Below, piece by piece: positions 61,244-64,000 of a stretch of 64,000 nt of DNA. Every line of letters starts with the position of its first letter. Positions within the stretch are counted from its first letter, which is position 1. Made by a program: the position numbers and the translations under genes. This stretch comes from JBEVJK01 sp963791325 (GTDB lineage Bacteria; Pseudomonadota; Alphaproteobacteria; Rhizobiales; Rhizobiaceae): assembly GCA_963791325.1 (NCBI GenBank), contig CAWBRU010000023.1, forward strand, positions 62,001-126,000. Direction: 5' to 3'. The notes below the pieces were generated by a model. That model was not told the DNA's origin, made no database searches, and was given only the letters and a program-made list of their open reading frames with translations.

Positions 61244-62491
61244 TCATGCTAGCCACACCCATTCGCCCCAGATACCGATCAGTTTCTTGCCGGCGAGATT
61301 TTCTTGGGCCCGCTGGAAGGCCTTCTTCTTGGCCTCGGTGGTGCCGGTGCTGACCCCGCGCTGATAGGCCATCGCCCGCCATTGCTCGATGGTCACCGCC
61401 CTGGTGCCGTCGGGGATGTAGTTGCTGACCGGCGGCACCACACCGCTGCCGATCACCGTCTCGCGGAGTGCTTCGAGTGCGATTGCCGCAGCGCCCGATG
61501 TGGCCGCCTTCTTGGCGCTGCTTTGGGCGCCCTCGACCGGCACTACCAGCGGCGCAGTGGTGATTCCGTCGTCGTCCTCGCCGATTACCACACTGTCGAG
61601 GCGGAAGCCGAACCGGCCGCCGGTCGGGCCGTCATTGGCCTTGTGCACGGTGACGGTGCGGCAGGCCATGTTCGTGCCGTTGATCTCGACGGTGGTGTCG
61701 ACGGCGCCAAGCAGAGCGCCGTGGCCGCGCAGCCGCACGGCATCGTGCGGCATGTGATGAACGGCGTTGATGTGGGCAGTGCCGACCTTCTCCTGAATGC
61801 GCCGCACAGTGGCGACGAAGGCGCCCATGTCCTTAGGCGAGTTCTCGTCGCCGCCGCACAGTGCTGCCGACACCGTATCGATGCCGAGCAGGGCAAGTCC
61901 CTGGCCGAAGAAGTCTTCAGTGCGTTTGATGATGTCGAGCACGACCGACGCGGTCCGCCGGTCAACAAAATCGAGCGGCCCTCGGACCAGGGCGAAAGGG
62001 ATGTCGGTGAGCCCGGTGTGTTTCTGGAAGGCAAGCCCACGCCGCTCGATCAGTTGCGGCCGCTCCAGCGCCAGGAACAGCGCCAGCCCACCACGTGTCA
62101 TGCGGCCGAACCACGGCCACCTGGTGTCGCCGGCATTAGCGGCGACGTGCATGTGTAGGTCTTGGGTGAGCACCGACTTGCCTGATCCCGGTTCGCCGAA
62201 GGCGACCGAGAATTCCTCTTCGCCAAAGAGGTCGCGGGACAGCCAACGTTTGGTGGAAGCGGTGGCGAAGTCGCGATACGGCTTGAACGGCAGCCTCGGC
62301 TGCGGCTTGGTGGTTTCGGTGCGGTCCGGTTCGTGGCCGTTGGCTTGCACTTCGGCTTCCGCAGCCAGTGCCTCGGCGACCGCCTTGGCCTCCTTGGCGA
62401 CCTGCTTGCGGGCGTATTCGGCGCGCTCTTGGCGCTCCATCCGCTCCAGTGCGGCACGGCTTTCCGGGGTCGAGAACGTCTCGCCGCTCAT
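61244..62491 (-). CDS. AAA_25/RepA-type ATPase (replicative helicase-like)
   Basis: 415 residues. A charged helical N-terminus, then a RecA-like ATPase: Walker A GEPGSGKS (about 99-106), Walker B LALLGID (about 199-205), and an HH motif in NAVHHMPHDAVRLRGHGALL. The C-terminal part (YIPDGTRAVTIEQWRAMAYQ) is a likely winged helix. This is the layout of plasmid/phage RepA helicases and their AAA_25 relatives. ATG 62491 has GGAGGAG upstream. Last gene of the leftward overlapping operon. Confidence 0.85.
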   Translation of the reverse strand: MSGETFSTPESRAALERMERQERAEYARKQVAKEAKAVAEALAAEAEVQANGHEPDRTETTKPQPRLPFKPYRDFATASTKRWLSRDLFGEEEFSVAFGEPGSGKSVLTQDLHMHVAANAGDTRWPWFGRMTRGGLALFLALERPQLIERRGLAFQKHTGLTDIPFALVRGPLDFVDRRTASVVLDIIKRTEDFFGQGLALLGIDTVSAALCGGDENSPKDMGAFVATVRRIQEKVGTAHINAVHHMPHDAVRLRGHGALLGAVDTTVEINGTNMACRTVTVHKANDGPTGGRFGFRLDSVVIGEDDDGITTAPLVVPVEGAQSSAKKAATSGAAAIALEALRETVIGSGVVPPVSNYIPDGTRAVTIEQWRAMAYQRGVSTGTTEAKKKAFQRAQENLAGKKLIGIWGEWVWLA

Positions 62492-62653
62492 CGCCGCTCC
62501 TCCGCGGCGCCGTAGCGGTAGACCAAGCGGGCCCAGATTGTGTTGCGGCCGATCTGGATGAAACCACTGTCGAGCAACTCCAATAGCGCTCGAAGCCACT
62601 GCTCCTCATCGTCAGCGCGGTAGGACTAGGAGTCGCTTGAACGCCTGGGACAT
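62488..62653 (-). pseudogene. Small helical protein, frameshifted
   Basis: MSQAFKRLLVLPR (from ATG 62653) stops in its own frame, but a one-base shift leads to ADDEEQWLRALLELLDSGFI, QIGRNTIWARLVYRYGAAEE with a TGA that overlaps the RepA-like ATG. Net length is one base off a multiple of three. The start codon lies inside a GGGACATGTC motif. Confidence 0.5.
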
Positions 62654-62657
62654 GTCG

Positions 62658-63090
62658 TCACTCCTCAGCTGCCGGATCGCGGCGCCTGTTGCGCGGCAAC
62701 AGCCCCTGCTGCCTCATTGCCTCGTGGGCGGCCCTGACACGCACGCCAGCCGCTTCCTCGGCCGCAGCCAGCCGCTCGCGCCAACGGAGCCTCCTCGGCC
62801 GCCTCGACGACGCGGCGGGCCCGTGCGGCCGCGCGTTCCCTATCGGCGCGCGAGTCGAGCGTCGTGGGCGGGGCTGCGGGCTTTGCCAGCAGAACAGGCT
62901 TCGCCTCGGTGGCCTCCGGTTCGCGACGCTCGCGCAAACTGCATTCGTCGCTGGATTGCGCGCTGTCGCGCTGCTTTCGCTTGGCCGCGCGGTAGCGGCG
63001 CGCGCGCTCGGCATCCGTCATCGCCACCCCGTCGCGAGGCGGCCTGCCGCGCTTGCGCGTCCCGGTCGCTGTGTTGCTCGCATCGCTCAT
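62658..63090 (-). pseudogene. Basic coiled-coil protein, frameshifted
   Basis: From ATG 63090: MSDASNTATGTRKRGRPPRD, an AT-hook-like RGRPPRD, then MTDAERARRYRAAKRKQRD. A shift near 62,790 moves the rest to another frame (RWRERLAAAEEAAGVRVRAA, HEAMRQQGLLPRNRRRD, stop 62658). Charged helical accessory protein, DNA-binding likely. Confidence 0.5.
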
Positions 63091-63104
63091 GGCCTCTCTC
63101 CCGC

Positions 63105-63329
63105 TCACCGCTGTCGCCAGCCGAATCCCACCTTTTGCGGGGGCACTGGGGGCGGCCAACGTCGCGACGCGACGCAATTGCGCGCTGTCCAGTGGAGCCG
63201 CCCGTCGGTTAAGTTATTGAGACGCCGAATAAATCGTGGCGCCCCGGAGACCGTTACGGCGGCCCGATCAACAGGCGCATCGGCGCCGCTGCCGATCAGG
63301 AATTGCTGGGGACGGTCAAGTGCTCGCAT
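63105..63329 (-). CDS. 74-residue basic hypothetical protein
   Basis: MRALDRPQQFLIGSGADAPV, FIRRLNNLTDGRLHWTARNC. Start overlaps the gene before by 14 bases. Composition is coding-like but no family is recognised. Confidence 0.42.
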   Translation of the reverse strand: MRALDRPQQFLIGSGADAPVDRAAVTVSGAPRFIRRLNNLTDGRLHWTARNCVASRRWPPPVPPQKVGFGWRQR

Positions 63330-63462
63330 GCCCTCGCTCCGTCACGAAATCCGGAGGGGCTTGCAGAGCCGGTCGGGGGCGGGTAATGTCGTGGCCGTCA
63401 AGCATCACGAAACTGCCGACCGTCGCCGGGTGGGTCTTTGCAAGCCGCCCGGCGATTGTCAT
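63316..63462 (-). CDS. 48-residue protein in the overlapping operon
   Basis: MTIAGRLAKTHPATVGSFVM, LDGHDITRPRPALQAPP. The start overlaps the stop of the HTH gene (ATGA), as do its neighbours, which supports it as a real small gene. Confidence 0.42.
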   Translation of the reverse strand: MTIAGRLAKTHPATVGSFVMLDGHDITRPRPALQAPPDFVTERGHAST

Positions 63463-63776
63463 TCGGCGGCCTCGCGCCGCATGGTCCGATAGTTGTCGGC
63501 GAGCAGCATGCAGACCGCGTCTCGGGGGTAGCGGATCAGGTTTTGGCTGAGTTTGATGTATTCCGGCGGCCGCCCCAGGGCCCGGCGCTGCTTCAATGCC
63601 TCGCCCGACACGCCCAAAATTTCCGCGACTTCAGGCTGATCAAAGAAGGGCGCCACCTCGGCATCGCTGGCCAGCTGCCGGTATAGCTCAGCGCCGCCAT
63701 GCCCTTGCTGGGCATGGTACGCCAGCCTTTTCCAGAATTGGGTGACGGTGGCGGAAGGCTGTCCGTTGAATGGCAT
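63459..63776 (-). CDS. HTH/excisionase-like protein
   Basis: 105 residues. VAEILGVSGEALKQRRALGR, PPEYIKLSQNLIRYPRDAVC is the AlpA/excisionase-type winged HTH pattern, where an aromatic-basic segment (RYPRDAV) closes the domain. ATG 63776 has AGGAG nine bases upstream. Top of the visible operon; likely regulator of the element. Confidence 0.65.
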   Translation of the reverse strand: MPFNGQPSATVTQFWKRLAYHAQQGHGGAELYRQLASDAEVAPFFDQPEVAEILGVSGEALKQRRALGRPPEYIKLSQNLIRYPRDAVCMLLADNYRTMRREAAE

Positions 63777-63895
63777 GGCAGGACGCTCCTGATTGGGCAT
63801 CCCTCCAGATAGTAGAACCATTGCGGGGCGGTCATGAGTGTATTTTCAGTCAACGGTGTGCAGCGGAGGCAGTCGAAAGCCACTGGTGCAGGCCC

Positions 63896-64000
63896 TTACC
63901 GTCGCCGTGAAGGGGGCAACTGGCGCACCTCGCCGTCAGGCTTGCCGAGCACGTTGAGCATAATCGCCGCCCTCTCCACGCCCTGGCGCCCGAGCGCCTC
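63896..64000 (-). CDS. Partial CDS at window edge (C-terminal end)
   Basis: Leftward, entering from the right edge: EALGRQGVERAAIMLNVLGK, PDGEVRQLPPSRR, TAA at 63896. Only about 34 residues visible; no identification. Confidence 0.45.
   Translation of the reverse strand, partial: EALGRQGVERAAIMLNVLGKPDGEVRQLPPSRRR

Noticed and set aside
26795..64000. Second copy of the tRNA-Leu 3' end (attachment repeat)
   Set aside because: No matching GTTCGATCCCCGCCGTCC-type segment was found; GATTCGATCCCCGTGC near 56,050 is too short and diverged.
1..64000. CRISPR array
   Set aside because: No regularly spaced identical repeats and no cas-like gene were seen; the GGGAC cluster at 61.1 kb is too short and irregular.

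Overview
The window reads as chromosomal DNA of a GC-rich alphaproteobacterium, most likely order Hyphomicrobiales (Rhizobiales). The reasons are the heme A synthase of the CtaA type, the DUF2842 membrane protein, the L13-S9 operon, a dispersed GC-rich intergenic repeat with relatives in that order, and the style of the small plasmid/phage-like genes in the second half. No species can be named from sequence alone.

Positions 1-26,800 are an ordinary, densely coded, very GC-rich core: homoserine dehydrogenase, RecJ, LipB, an alpha/beta hydrolase; then an exopolysaccharide locus (6.1-15.3 kb: polymerase/ligase-like protein, priming glycosyl-phosphotransferase, GT4 glycosyltransferase, Wza-like exporter, Wzz/Wzc-like co-polymerase with a dead kinase domain, FemAB/BioF2-like acyltransferase, polysaccharide deacetylase); then CtaA, a frameshift-riddled argC/agmatinase pair, a secreted GDPD, the rplM-rpsI operon, a PaaI-type thioesterase, a crotonase-fold protein, a CoA-binding protein, a MetY-type sulfhydrylase, a cupin and a cytochrome P450. 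The core ends in tRNA-Leu(UAA) at 26,709-26,794.

Everything after the tRNA is accessory. 26.8-46.3 kb is a low-density graveyard of lower GC: an autotransporter, a frameshifted secreted hydrolase, a Tat-exported P450-like protein, HigA, LysR and ParB fragments, an IS3-family element, and a duplicated segment (38.5-39.3 and 44.6-46.6 kb). 46.6-48.5 kb carries both terminase subunits, but no portal, capsid or tail gene is visible. 48.5-56 kb holds overlapping small genes: tail-anchored and secreted paralogue families, a winged-helix-like protein preceded by a long palindrome, and a serine recombinase. 56.8-60.8 kb has a thermonuclease-like protein, a frameshifted tyrosine recombinase, a short DNA-binding protein with a perfect palindromic operator candidate, and an orphan 293-residue protein. 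61.1-64 kb is a leftward overlapping operon ending in a RepA/AAA_25-type ATPase beside a cluster of GGGAC/GTCCC motifs.

The parts fit a tRNA-Leu-anchored integrative element (phage-plasmid-like or degraded prophage) whose right boundary lies outside the window. The most unusual items are the Tat-targeted heme-thiolate protein, the paired palindromes that sit directly on two related start codons, the GGGACATGTCCC cluster by the replication-like operon, and the paralogue families of tiny membrane and secreted proteins.
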